DNA of 64,000 nucleotides from Enterococcus mundtii (GTDB taxonomy: Bacteria > Bacillota > Bacilli > Lactobacillales > Enterococcaceae). Both the position numbers and the translations under genes were made by a program. This document shows, one piece after another, positions 1-8,636 of the stretch (positions are counted from its first letter, which is position 1; each line of letters begins with the position of its first letter). The stretch covers positions 2,071,501-2,135,500 of the forward strand of contig NZ_CP025473.1 in assembly GCF_003957375.1 (NCBI RefSeq), written 5' to 3'. The notes below the pieces were generated by a model. The model had not been told where the DNA came from. It ran no database searches and saw only the letters and a program-made list of their open reading frames with translations.

Positions 1-1
1 C

Positions 2-775
2 CCACATGGATTAAAAGGGGTCGTTAGTTCATTACTTGTCGTTATCTATTCATATGGTGGTTCGGAACTGATTGCCATTACCGTTAGTGAAGCAGATGAT
101 CCAAAAAAAGCTATACCAAAAGCCATTAAAGGAGTCATGGGACGAATCGTTTCCTTCTATATTATCCCACTTTTCTTGTTACTGATTCTTTTCCCCTGGA
201 ATACTTTAGCCGGCTCATCGGTCAGTCCTTTTGTCTTAGTTTTTGAACAGATGAATATCCCTTTTGCTAGTGATATCGTGAACTTCGTCATTGTCTTGGC
301 ACTCTTTTCATCGATCAATTCTGGCGTTTATGCTTCTTCTCGTCTATTGTTTTTCCGTTTGAAAGACAAAAAAGGCACCGCCAAGAAACTGGCAAAGTTG
401 AACAAGCACTATGTGCCACAACGTGCTGTATTATTTTGTACTAGCGTGCTATATCTAGGTGTCATTCTTTCCTATTTCGTTGGTGATAAACTCTTTAGTT
501 ATTTAGCTGGTTCCCTTTCCTATACGGTACTTGTGATCTGGTTGATGATCAGTGCTGCTGCCTTTCGTTTGGCATTAAAGAAAGGCACTTGGAAAGCAAA
601 AAGCTTCAATCTATTTGCTTTAGTTGCATTGACCTTGATTTTGATTGGGATCCTTATGACAAATTCAATAGGGGTGACCCTACTAACGGCTCTACTATAT
701 GCTGGTATTTTCTTTAGCTATCAAAAGAAAAAGGATGTCTTTGTCATAGATAATGAACCCTTCTCTTCTATTTGA
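2..775 (+). CDS. Amino acid permease, APC superfamily (C-terminal part)
   Basis: The reading frame is open from base 2, so this is the last 257 residues of a larger gene whose start lies left of the window. The first residues contain YGGSELIAITVSEADDP followed by KKAIPKAI, the typical loop of APC amino acid transporters of the AAT type. About six hydrophobic segments follow, and a short cytoplasmic tail with a Lys cluster ends the protein. Family knowledge: a proton-coupled amino acid importer in the cell membrane. The substrate cannot be read from the sequence. A hairpin with a T-run follows at 811-862, so transcription probably ends here. Confidence 0.85.
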   Translation, partial: PHGLKGVVSSLLVVIYSYGGSELIAITVSEADDPKKAIPKAIKGVMGRIVSFYIIPLFLLLILFPWNTLAGSSVSPFVLVFEQMNIPFASDIVNFVIVLALFSSINSGVYASSRLLFFRLKDKKGTAKKLAKLNKHYVPQRAVLFCTSVLYLGVILSYFVGDKLFSYLAGSLSYTVLVIWLMISAAAFRLALKKGTWKAKSFNLFALVALTLILIGILMTNSIGVTLLTALLYAGIFFSYQKKKDVFVIDNEPFSSI

Positions 776-810
776 ACATCTAACTCATGATTAAACCTTC
801 CCCATAAACG

Positions 811-862
811 AGCCAAGAATATTGAAAGTCATTCACTTGATTTTTAATATTCCTGGCTTTTT
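811..862 (+). terminator. Terminator after the permease
   Basis: AGCCAAGAATATT at 811-823 pairs with AATATTCCTGGCT at 846-858 and is followed by a T-run. Confidence 0.65.
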
Positions 863-975
863 ATAAGCATCGCAGCTAAAAAATTTGCTCGATCATTTTG
901 CTATGCACTTCATTTGCTTTATGTATTTTTTGCTGAGATGATAGTCTTGTAACAAAGTATAAAGGGGTTATATTT

Positions 976-1419
976 ATGAAAAAGTATGGGAAATTTTTAT
1001 TAATGATTATTGTTTCAACGATTATAATGTTTGGAATGATGTATCTGAATGTTTATTCGATTGAACATGTCTTTTTTAGTCGTACACGGGTCTTTATGGC
1101 CTTGATGATGGGTGCTGTGATGGCAATCATCATGTTACTTTTCATGTGGAAGATGTATGAACATAAAAAGCTGAATATCGCAATCTTGACGATCAGCTTA
1201 TTGGTGTTTGGCGGTTCATTGTTCATGGTCCGTAGCCAGAAAACAGTTGGTGATGTGGCATGGATGAAAGCAATGATCCCTCATCATTCGATTGCTATTT
1301 TAACGAGTAAACGTGCCGATATAGAAGATCCTGAGGTCAAAAAATTAGCAGAAAAAATCATTGAAGCACAAGAAAAAGAAATCGATGAAATGAAGGAATT
1401 GATTGATCGATTGGATTGA
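976..1419 (+). CDS. DUF305 membrane protein
   Basis: 147 aa. AAAGGGG lies 8 bases before the ATG. Three membrane segments (about residues 8-26, 39-58, 67-86) are followed by a DUF305-type tail with the motif MKAMIPHHSIAIL and an acidic helix ending in EIDEM. DUF305 proteins often accompany metal, especially copper, homeostasis genes, but no such neighbour is present and the function is unknown. It is a single-gene unit between two terminators. Confidence 0.8.
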   Translation: MKKYGKFLLMIIVSTIIMFGMMYLNVYSIEHVFFSRTRVFMALMMGAVMAIIMLLFMWKMYEHKKLNIAILTISLLVFGGSLFMVRSQKTVGDVAWMKAMIPHHSIAILTSKRADIEDPEVKKLAEKIIEAQEKEIDEMKELIDRLD

Positions 1420-1446
1420 TGTATAAATAATGATTCCTGTCAAAAA

Positions 1447-1490
1447 AAACAGCCGCCTGATTATACTGGTGACTGTTTTTTTTGATTTTT
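1447..1490. terminator. Bidirectional terminator between DUF305 gene and nhaC
   Basis: AAACAGCCGCC pairs, with one mismatch and one wobble, with GGTGACTGTTT; T-runs lie on both sides. It sits between convergent genes and probably serves both. Confidence 0.6.
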
Positions 1491-2904
1491 TTATAGCGTA
1501 TCTTTCACAACGTTCAATGTTTCATTTTTTTCTTGATCTTTTGCAATACCTAAACCAGTAATCGCACTGACCATCGAAAAAACGGGAGAAAGTAAACTGA
1601 AAAATACAAATGGTAAGTAGGTCATCGTTGGTATTCCAAACGTGCTGGCAACAAAACTACCGGCAATCCCCCAAGGAATAAGGTAATTGATGACTGTCCC
1701 TCCATCTTCTAAGGTACGACTCAAAACAGTTGAATCAAGTCCTGCTTTTTTTGTATGTTTCTTTGAACGCATTTCCAGGTAAGATCACAGATAAGAACTG
1801 TTCACCGATAAACAGATTGACACCAATACTTGTCATTAATGTCGTAAAAATCAGTTTAGGTGTCGTCGTCATTTTCTTCGATACCACTTCCATGACTGTA
1901 GAGATCAAGCCAAATTCGATCAATAACCCGCCTAATGAAAGCGTCAGAATAATCAAGGAAACTGTAGGCATCATACTTTCGATCCCACCGCGGCTAAGTA
2001 ACGCATCGATTTGCGCGTTTCCTGTTTCAGATAGAAAACCAGATTCAAGGACTGTCGCTAGTTCTGAGAAGGAAGTGCTTGGATCTTGGATAAAAATCAT
2101 TCCAACTGCTACGGCAATATTCAACAGGATCGTTAAGATTGCTGGAACTTTTTTCCAAGCACAAACTAGCATCAAGAATAAAGGGATTAGAGACCAGATT
2201 GAAATCGTAAAGTTGTTTTCTAAAATAGTTGTTACATTTTGGATTTCTGTCAAGCTAGCACCTTTATCTGTATGTCCTAAAAATGCAAACAAAATCAAAG
2301 AAACAATAAATGCCGGAAGTGTTGACCACATCATATGTTTGATATGTTTAAATAGATCCGCATCAACAATTGCTGCTGCCAGATTTGTCGATTCAGATAA
2401 TGGCGACATCTTATCTCCAAAAACGGCTCCAGAAACAATGGCACCGACAACTAATGCGGGGTTCAATCCCAACGTTGTGCCGATACCGAAAAAGGCGATA
2501 CCGATGGTTGACATGACGGTAAAGGCACTACCGACTGCACTGCCGACAATGGCACATACAACAAAAACTGAAGGCACAAACCAGGGAACACTAATGATTT
2601 TAAAGCCATAGACCATCAACGTTGGAATGATGCCAGCTTGGATCCAGACCGCAATCAATGCGCCGACTAAAATAAAGATAAAGATCGGGATGATCCCCGG
2701 TTTGAGTCCATTGATGATTCCTTCATGTAATCGATCGGTTGGCTGTTTCTTCACTACTGCGTAGACCATGACCATACCAATAGCAATCAAAATTGCAATA
2801 TTCGGTGAAATCTTAAAGCCAACTACTCCGGCTGCTATCGTTGCAACAATAATTATTAACACACTCACTGCTTCTATAAAACTAGGTTTTTTTATTTTTT
2901 CCAT
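1491..2904 (-). pseudogene. nhaC: NhaC-family Na+/H+ antiporter-type transporter, frameshifted
   Basis: About 470 aa when the frame is repaired. The first part ends FKETYKK then SRT-stop; the next frame continues KKAGLDSTVLSRTLEDGG, the normal NhaC continuation. The break is a run of seven A on the coding strand (T run at 1746-1752); six would restore the frame. About eleven membrane segments are visible. The ATG at 2904 is preferred over the in-frame ATG at 2910 because GGAGA directly abuts 2910 but is well spaced from 2904. A T-box leader whose best specifier fit is TAC (Tyr) precedes the gene, so the cargo may be tyrosine rather than sodium alone; tyrosine-regulated NhaC-like proteins are known as candidate tyrosine carriers. 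Sequencing error, pseudogene and slippage are all possible. Confidence 0.75.
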
Positions 2905-2984
2905 ATCCATTCTCCTTTTTTAAGTTTGTTACGTCTTAAAAAAGCTTCGATATCGAATGACTCCGCCACAATTCATCTGCGTTT

Positions 2985-3200
2985 CCTCCCTAAAAAAGAC
3001 AAAAAGATCTGTTTTCAACTAAGGACGAATTTCTCCGCGGTACCACCTTAATTAAAAACAGATCTGTTTTTCACTTTGATTTGAATGATTTAATTGTTAA
3101 AACTTTTCCTGTAATTCATAGAATTGGCTTGGTCGGTTCGCAGCAACCACCGACTTTCTGAACAGAACACCAAAACTACTACTGGGTGAAAAGTGAACTT
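2985..3200 (-). promoter_or_regulatory. T-box riboswitch upstream of nhaC, probable Tyr specifier
   Basis: Read on the minus strand: an AGAAAG box, the apical hairpin GTCGGTGGTTGCTGCGAACC, the T-box core GGTGGTACCGCG (plus strand 3036-3047), and a terminator whose arms lie at 3005-3025 and 3046-3065, followed by a T-rich stretch. The specifier that best matches the spacing of the two Met T-boxes in this window (about 40 bases after the AGAGAG box) is TAC at 3113-3111, in the context GAAT-TAC-AGG. ATG at 3119-3117 is a weaker alternative. Uncharged tRNA binding should allow read-through into nhaC. Confidence 0.88.
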
Positions 3201-3206
3201 TCATGA

Positions 3207-3235
3207 AGTTTACCTGCATCTATCCATTTTGTCAA
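3207..3235 (-). promoter_or_regulatory. Promoter of the nhaC T-box leader
   Basis: TTGACA (3235-3230), 17-base spacer, TAAACT (3212-3207), placed just upstream of the leader. Confidence 0.65.
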
Positions 3236-3311
3236 TCTAAATGTATTTTTTCTGAAAAAAAATGTTTTGATTCATCACGATTTAGACCTTTCACCCATCC
3301 ATCATTTACCG

Positions 3312-4517
3312 TTATTTTTTTGCAAGGATTGCTTGATGCTCCTGCTTTATTTTATCTAGAAGTTCTGGCTTTTCAAATAGATCTAACGCAGTATTTGCCA
3401 ATAGTTCAGCAGCAATTGCAATCGAAGCTAGTCCTTTTTCACTGCGAGCAGCTGCTTTAAATTCTTCAGAATGACCGGCGATATATTCATCAGAAATCGA
3501 GACAGTTGGTTGAATCGTCGGAATCACATGACTCACGTTACCAACATCAGAAGAACCTAGACTTGTCTGTTCTTTTGTTTCAATTTCTTCATCAGGTACA
3601 CCTGCTGCATTCGCATGGCTGAAGAACAGCGCATCAAATGAAGGTGTCACGATCACGTCATCGACAGAATTTTGGAACAACCCAAATTCATAACTTGTTC
3701 CCGTACTCAAAGCCGCACCTTTCACAATATTTTCGACTTTTTGATACACTTCATTCAATGTCTGACGATTTTTTGCTCGTAAGTAAAAGCGACCCGCTGC
3801 ATATTCAGGAATCACATTCGCAGCAACTCCACCATCCGTAACGATGCCATGGATATTGACGTCTTTTGGCAATTGCAGGCGCAACGCATTGATTCCATTA
3901 AACACTTGAATCAACGCTTCTAAGGCATTCACTCCTTTATCTGGTGCGGCAGCTGCATGGGAAGCAACACCATGAAATTTGATATCCACCGGATCATTCG
4001 CTAATGATTCTGTCGTTTTGCCGTAACGATATGCGGGATGGACACATAGTGCAGCGTCTACATCTTCAAAAAAACCTTCTCGGACAAAACTTCCTTTTGC
4101 CGAACCGTTTTCGCCTCCCTCTTCTCCAGGAGTACCATAGACACGAATCTCTCCACCAATCTCAGTGATGCGCTCACGTAAAACACTTGCGGCTAATATA
4201 GAATAGGTGCCAAACAAGTTATGACCACAAGCGTGACCAATACCTGGTAAAGCGTCAAATTCTGCTAAAAAAGCAATCGTTGGTCCTGGTTTTCCTGAAG
4301 CGTAACGAGCATCAAATCCTGTTCGATGACCAGCAACATCTTTTGTGACAGAAAATCCTTCTTTTTCTAATTGTTTGATCAAGGTATCTGAGGAATAAAA
4401 CTCATAATTACTTACCTCAGGATGGTCATGGATATCTAGTGCTAATGCTTGATATTCAGCTAATCGTTGCTGGATTGCTTCCTTAAAAGAATGTGTTGTT
4501 AAAGTAGATGTTGTCAT
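3312..4517 (-). CDS. M20-family amidohydrolase in the methionine uptake operon
   Basis: 401 aa, cytosolic metallo-amidohydrolase of the M20D/AbgB-like type. Metal-binding motifs are visible: GHACGHN at residues 94-100, the catalytic Glu pair in TPGEEGG near 132, and a late GHSEEF near 351. A GxxSHA-like segment (GVASHAA) starts the dimerisation domain. Family members cleave N-acyl amino acids or small peptides. It is the last gene after metN-metI-metQ, 23 bases past the metQ stop, so I infer that it releases methionine from an imported N-acyl-methionine or Met-containing conjugate. The exact substrate is not shown by sequence. Confidence 0.85.
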   Translation of the reverse strand: MTTSTLTTHSFKEAIQQRLAEYQALALDIHDHPEVSNYEFYSSDTLIKQLEKEGFSVTKDVAGHRTGFDARYASGKPGPTIAFLAEFDALPGIGHACGHNLFGTYSILAASVLRERITEIGGEIRVYGTPGEEGGENGSAKGSFVREGFFEDVDAALCVHPAYRYGKTTESLANDPVDIKFHGVASHAAAAPDKGVNALEALIQVFNGINALRLQLPKDVNIHGIVTDGGVAANVIPEYAAGRFYLRAKNRQTLNEVYQKVENIVKGAALSTGTSYEFGLFQNSVDDVIVTPSFDALFFSHANAAGVPDEEIETKEQTSLGSSDVGNVSHVIPTIQPTVSISDEYIAGHSEEFKAAARSEKGLASIAIAAELLANTALDLFEKPELLDKIKQEHQAILAKK

Positions 4518-4540
4518 ATTGGCTTCCTCCAGTTTGCTTT

Positions 4541-5380
4541 TTATTTTTTACCAAATGTTTCCCAGGCAGGTACGCTTGATCCTTTTGATGTTTCTTCAAT
4601 CACTTTTGCTGTTTCTTCCGTTTGATAGGTGTCAACGATTTTTTGATAGATTTCGTTATTTTCATCTTCTTTTCTTGCTACAATGATGTTGACATATGGT
4701 CTCGCGCTGTCATCGACAGGTTCTAAAAAGATGGCATCACTCGTTGGGTTCAATCCTGCATCGACTGCCACACCACTATTGATCACTGAAAGATCAACGT
4801 CATTCAATGCACGAGCTGTTTGTGAGGCATCCAGTTCAGAGATGTCTAGGTTTTTTGTATTTTCAGTGATATCTGAAGTAGTCGGCGTTTGGCCTTTCGC
4901 TGAATCAACTTTGATCAAACCAGCTGTTTGTAGCAATAGCAACGCCCGTCCACCATTTGTGACGTCATTAGGAATAGCTACTTTTGCGCCATCCTTGATA
5001 TCATCAATGGATTGGATCGTATTGGAATAGATCCCTAAGGGGGCATTCACTGTGTTTCCGATCGAGACTAGATCCGTTCCGTGTTCCGTATTGTAATTGT
5101 CTAAAAAGAATTGATGTTGAAAAGCATTGAGGTCGATCGAGCCATCCGCTAATGCAGCATTCGGTTGATTATAGTCGGTAAATTTCACGTATTCTAAGTC
5201 AATGTCTTCTTTTGCTAAACGTGCTTTGACATCATCCCAAACGTCAGTGTCCTCTCCAATGATCCCAAGTTTTACTGTCGTTTGTTTGTTTGTGTCTGTT
5301 TCGGCATTTCCTTGGCTACAGCCAGCCAACCAAATAAGTGCAACAAAAGCGAGTACTGTATAACGAATGAATTTTTTCAT
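4541..5380 (-). CDS. metQ: Methionine ABC transporter substrate-binding lipoprotein
   Basis: 279 aa. A lipoprotein signal peptide ends in LIWLAGC with Cys21 as lipidation site. The rest matches the NLPA/MetQ family: a KLGIIGEDTDVWDDV start of the mature domain, then LNAFQHQFFLDNYN and VAIPNDVTNGGRALLLL. It binds methionine outside the membrane and hands it to MetI. It lies 15 bases after metI in the T-box-controlled operon. Confidence 0.95.
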   Translation of the reverse strand: MKKFIRYTVLAFVALIWLAGCSQGNAETDTNKQTTVKLGIIGEDTDVWDDVKARLAKEDIDLEYVKFTDYNQPNAALADGSIDLNAFQHQFFLDNYNTEHGTDLVSIGNTVNAPLGIYSNTIQSIDDIKDGAKVAIPNDVTNGGRALLLLQTAGLIKVDSAKGQTPTTSDITENTKNLDISELDASQTARALNDVDLSVINSGVAVDAGLNPTSDAIFLEPVDDSARPYVNIIVARKEDENNEIYQKIVDTYQTEETAKVIEETSKGSSVPAWETFGKK

Positions 5381-5395
5381 GATGATTCCTCCAGT

Positions 5396-6076
5396 TTAAT
5401 GTGATATTTTTTTGATCAATAAGTTGCTGATCCATTGACTTAAAAAAACAAGAATCAAGATCAACAATGTCGCAACGATGGTCACGTCTGTTTGAAAACG
5501 ATTGTAGCCACGAGAAATAGCTAGGTTCCCTAATCCTCCTGCCCCAACCGCTCCTGCCATGGCAGTCAAACCAATGACATTGATGATCGTCAATGCAGAG
5601 ACACGAATGATTCCTGGCAAGCCTTCGATCAAATAGACTCTAAAAACGATCCCTAATGGACTGGTTCCCATTGATTCGGCCGCTTCAATTACTCCAGGAT
5701 CTACTTCTAACAACGCATTTTCCACTTGTCGAGCGAAAAATGGCACAACACCAAAGATCAAAGGGACTAAAGCAGCTTTCGCACCGATCGTAGTACCGAC
5801 TAAAAAGCGAGTTGTCAATGCCAGTAAAGAAAGTAAAATGATAAAGGGAATCGAGCGGACAACATTGATGACTTTGTCTAGCACCTCATAAAGCAAGCGA
5901 TTTTCAAGCAATCCTTGGGGCCGTGTCACAACCAATACGATCCCAAAACCAAGACCGATCGCGCCTCCGATCAACGCGGTCCAAAAAGACATATACAACG
6001 TTTGTTTCGTCGCTTCAATAAATTCATCGGGTATCAAATAGACATTGGGTAAGTAGGTTTCTAAGAAATGGGTCAT
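5396..6076 (-). CDS. metI: Methionine ABC transporter permease
   Basis: 226 aa with five to six membrane segments and the ABC permease coupling loop (EAAESMGTSPLGIVFRV). Typical MetI length. Its start is only one base after the metN stop, so the two are translationally coupled. Confidence 0.95.
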   Translation of the reverse strand: MTHFLETYLPNVYLIPDEFIEATKQTLYMSFWTALIGGAIGLGFGIVLVVTRPQGLLENRLLYEVLDKVINVVRSIPFIILLSLLALTTRFLVGTTIGAKAALVPLIFGVVPFFARQVENALLEVDPGVIEAAESMGTSPLGIVFRVYLIEGLPGIIRVSALTIINVIGLTAMAGAVGAGGLGNLAISRGYNRFQTDVTIVATLLILILVFLSQWISNLLIKKISH

Positions 6077-6077
6077 A

Positions 6078-7151
6078 TCAGCGTCCTCCTTGAATCACTT
6101 TCATTTCCTTACTTGCGCCATTTTTTTGTAAAATCGTTGCTTGTACACCGGATTCAATAAGGTAAGCCAGGGCTTTTTCTCGTTGATGGATCTCTCCTGA
6201 TAAAGTAACGATCAATCGTCCTAATGGGGTTTCTTGTAATAGTTCTACATTGCCGTATAAAATATTCGCACTGACTTGGTATTTGCTATAAAGTTGTGCG
6301 ATCAACGGTTCATTCGTTTGTGTGCCCACATAACTCAATTCCACTAACCATTTATTGGTCAACTGATCTGCAAAAGCACGATGCGAGCGAATCGTTTCTA
6401 ATGCTTGGTCAACGTGGGTGGCTGTTCGGATAAAATCTTGTGTCAAAACTTCTTTTGGTGCACTGAAAATCTGAACACTACTTCCCTGTTCGATCACTTC
6501 CCCGTTTTCCATCACAGCTACTTTGTTGCAAATTTCTTTAACGACTTGCATCTCATGTGTGATCAAAACGATCGTCAATCCTAATTGCTGGTTCAGTTTT
6601 TTCAATAAAGCTAAAATCTGATGGGTCGTTTTTGGATCTAAGGCACTCGTTGCCTCATCACAAAGTAATACTTGCGGATCACTGGCTAGTGCACGAGCGA
6701 TAGCAACTCTTTGCTTTTGTCCTCCTGAAAGTTGTTTTGGATAAGCAGTAGCTTTTTCTTCTAACCCGACTAATGTTAGAAGCTCATTAACTTTTTGACG
6801 ACGCTCCTGTTTCGATTTTTTCGTATATTTCAACGAGAAATCGACGTTGTCAAAAATCGTGCGACTTTCCATTAGGTGGAAATGTTGAAAAATCATCCCG
6901 ATCGATTTTCGTTCTTTTCGTAATTCTTTCGGGGATAGTTTTCCTAGCTCTGTTCCATTGATGATGACTTTGCCACTTGTTGGTTTTTGTAACAGGTTCA
7001 TGACACGAACCAGCGTACTTTTCCCAGCACCTGAATAACCTACGATCCCGTAAACATCCCCTTTAGCAATCGATAGATCCACCTGTTTCACTGCCTGGAT
7101 CGTCTTTTCTTTTTGTTGGAAAGAAACATTTATTGCTTGTAATTCAATCAT
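6078..7151 (-). CDS. metN: Methionine ABC transporter ATPase
   Basis: 357 aa. Walker A GYSGAGKST at 38-46, signature LSGGQ at 141-145, Walker B LLCDEATSA at 162-170. The C-terminal 90 residues form the NIL domain, which in MetN proteins binds methionine and shuts the transporter off. AAGGAGG precedes the ATG. First gene of metN-metI-metQ-amidohydrolase, behind two T-boxes in series. Confidence 0.96.
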   Translation of the reverse strand: MIELQAINVSFQQKEKTIQAVKQVDLSIAKGDVYGIVGYSGAGKSTLVRVMNLLQKPTSGKVIINGTELGKLSPKELRKERKSIGMIFQHFHLMESRTIFDNVDFSLKYTKKSKQERRQKVNELLTLVGLEEKATAYPKQLSGGQKQRVAIARALASDPQVLLCDEATSALDPKTTHQILALLKKLNQQLGLTIVLITHEMQVVKEICNKVAVMENGEVIEQGSSVQIFSAPKEVLTQDFIRTATHVDQALETIRSHRAFADQLTNKWLVELSYVGTQTNEPLIAQLYSKYQVSANILYGNVELLQETPLGRLIVTLSGEIHQREKALAYLIESGVQATILQKNGASKEMKVIQGGR

Positions 7152-7174
7152 TTTTACTCCTCCTTCAGTTTGAC

Positions 7175-7425
7175 GATAAAAAAGGCATCCTCAAGAAAAT
7201 GACTCATCACTTTCTTGAGGACGCCTTTTTGCGTGTTACCACCTCATGTTCAAGTTACACTTACATGTAACTCCTCTTCGAGTACAAACATACTCTAGCA
7301 AGTTAACGGTTGCGACCGTCACCGTCTCACAATATTGCTCGGGGTGAATTGCTCAATAGCCATTTTCCAAACATGCCGCCTTGCTTCTTCTCAGCTACCG
7401 AAGCTCTCTGTTAAAGGTTTTTGTA
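7175..7425 (-). promoter_or_regulatory. T-box riboswitch, Met specifier (second, gene-proximal)
   Basis: On the minus strand: AGAGAG box, specifier region GAAA-ATG-GC (ATG at 7363-7361), T-box core GGTGGTAACACG (plus 7232-7243), antiterminator partner GTCCTC, and a strong terminator with 19-base arms at 7180-7198 and 7211-7229. It lies just upstream of metN. Confidence 0.9.
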
Positions 7426-7449
7426 TTTGTACTTACTATTTCAACGCAA

Positions 7450-7715
7450 AAAATATAAAAAAAATCCTTTTATCAGCATAAATCTACTGATAAAAGGACG
7501 ACGTATCGTGGTACCACCTTTATTCGGAAGTTTCCTTCCCTTGATCCAACATCTCTTGACGAGAAATTGGTTGTCTGTTTTAACGGTCAGACATTTCCGA
7601 ACTTGCCTACTTATCGACAAGTTATTCTCCAAGGCCATTTTTCAACTTTTCTTACTTGACTCTTTCCACCAACCAGAGCCTCTCTTTGAAGTTTCCAAGT
7701 TTACTTTCCTTATCA
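7450..7715 (-). promoter_or_regulatory. T-box riboswitch, Met specifier (first, promoter-proximal)
   Basis: AGAGAGGCTCTGGTTGG apical part, specifier GAAAA-ATG-GC (ATG at 7638-7636) in nearly the same context as the second T-box, T-box core GGTGGTACCACG (plus 7507-7518), and a terminator with perfect 12-base arms TCCTTTTATCAG (7465-7476) and CTGATAAAAGGA (7487-7498) followed by a T-run. It lies in series upstream of the second T-box. Confidence 0.9.
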
Positions 7716-7742
7716 ACGAATCCATATTTTGTTGTTGAGAAC

Positions 7743-7771
7743 ACTTTATCTAAGTGAAAACAAAAAGTCAA
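7743..7771 (-). promoter_or_regulatory. Promoter of the met operon
   Basis: TTGACT (7771-7766), 17-base spacer, TAAAGT (7748-7743), just upstream of the first T-box. Confidence 0.65.
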
Positions 7772-7848
7772 GCAAGAAATTTAAAAAAATAAGCACTCAG
7801 TCGGTTGATAAATAAAAAAATCGTTGGTGGCACTGGATTTCCAGCCGC

Positions 7849-8523
7849 TTATTTTTTTCCTTTTTGTTTTTCTAACATCTCCAACACGATCAAAAGATCG
7901 GTACCTTCTGCTAAGATCGATAAATCTGCTTTTTCTCTTTCGGTATAAGCCCGATCAAAGCTTGAATCTGGAATCAGAACAACACCCATTCCTGCTCGTG
8001 ATGCGGAGGTCGCACCAACCAAAGAATCTTCCACTGCAAAGGCTTCTGACGCTGTCAATCCCGACCGCTCTAGCGCAGTTAGATAAGGAATTGGTGAAGG
8101 TTTATTTTCAGACACTTCATCCCCAAAGGTATATGTATGAAAATAAGGCTTCAAAGAAAATTGATCCAAAATATTGCTTGCTCGTTTTGTTACCGTCGTC
8201 GTTGCTAGGCCAAGAATGAGTTTTTGGTCATTCAATTCTTTCAATACTTCTTTTGCATGAGGTTTTAATTGGATAGCGCCACTATGCAGTTGTTGATAAA
8301 AATATTCTTCTCGTTTTTCGCGAACCTTTTGTACCATCTCCGGTGTTCCCGCCATTTTGATCAACAAATCATAGCTTTGTTTCCAATTTTTCCCACCCCA
8401 TGTATCAACGATTTCTTGAGGTATTTCGATGTCGAATTGCTTGAATCCCCATAGCCAACCGTCACGATAAGTTCTTTCTGTATCAACTAATAGTCCATCT
8501 AAGTCAAATATTGCACCCTTCAT
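7849..8523 (-). CDS. HAD-family phosphatase (beta-phosphoglucomutase-like)
   Basis: 224 aa from the ATG at 8523, chosen because AAAGGATC stands 8 bases before it; a longer frame to 8565 lacks a site. Motif I is IFDLDG with nucleophile Asp7 and Asp9, motif II TTTVTKR, motif III Lys in ENKPSP, motif IV VEDSLVGA. The cap domain follows motif I directly (subclass I). Such enzymes dephosphorylate or isomerise small sugar phosphates. The substrate is not identifiable. Confidence 0.88.
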   Translation of the reverse strand: MKGAIFDLDGLLVDTERTYRDGWLWGFKQFDIEIPQEIVDTWGGKNWKQSYDLLIKMAGTPEMVQKVREKREEYFYQQLHSGAIQLKPHAKEVLKELNDQKLILGLATTTVTKRASNILDQFSLKPYFHTYTFGDEVSENKPSPIPYLTALERSGLTASEAFAVEDSLVGATSASRAGMGVVLIPDSSFDRAYTEREKADLSILAEGTDLLIVLEMLEKQKGKK

Positions 8524-8636
8524 ATCCACTGATCCTTTCAAAAAACAATATCTGTAGTGTATCATGTTTTTTCATTCAAACCAATGGGATCTCAAGCATT
8601 TTTGTTATGAGTGGTAATCACACTCACCCTCCGTAC

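Noticed and set aside
1730-2611. 293-residue plus-strand frame antisense to nhaC
   Set aside because: It mirrors the nhaC reading frame, has no ribosome site and codes for low-complexity Ile/Thr/Pro text; the NhaC protein on the other strand is clear.
7441-7638. 65-residue minus frame and 105-residue plus frame over the first Met T-box
   Set aside because: The nucleotide signature is a T-box leader; the frames have no ribosome site.
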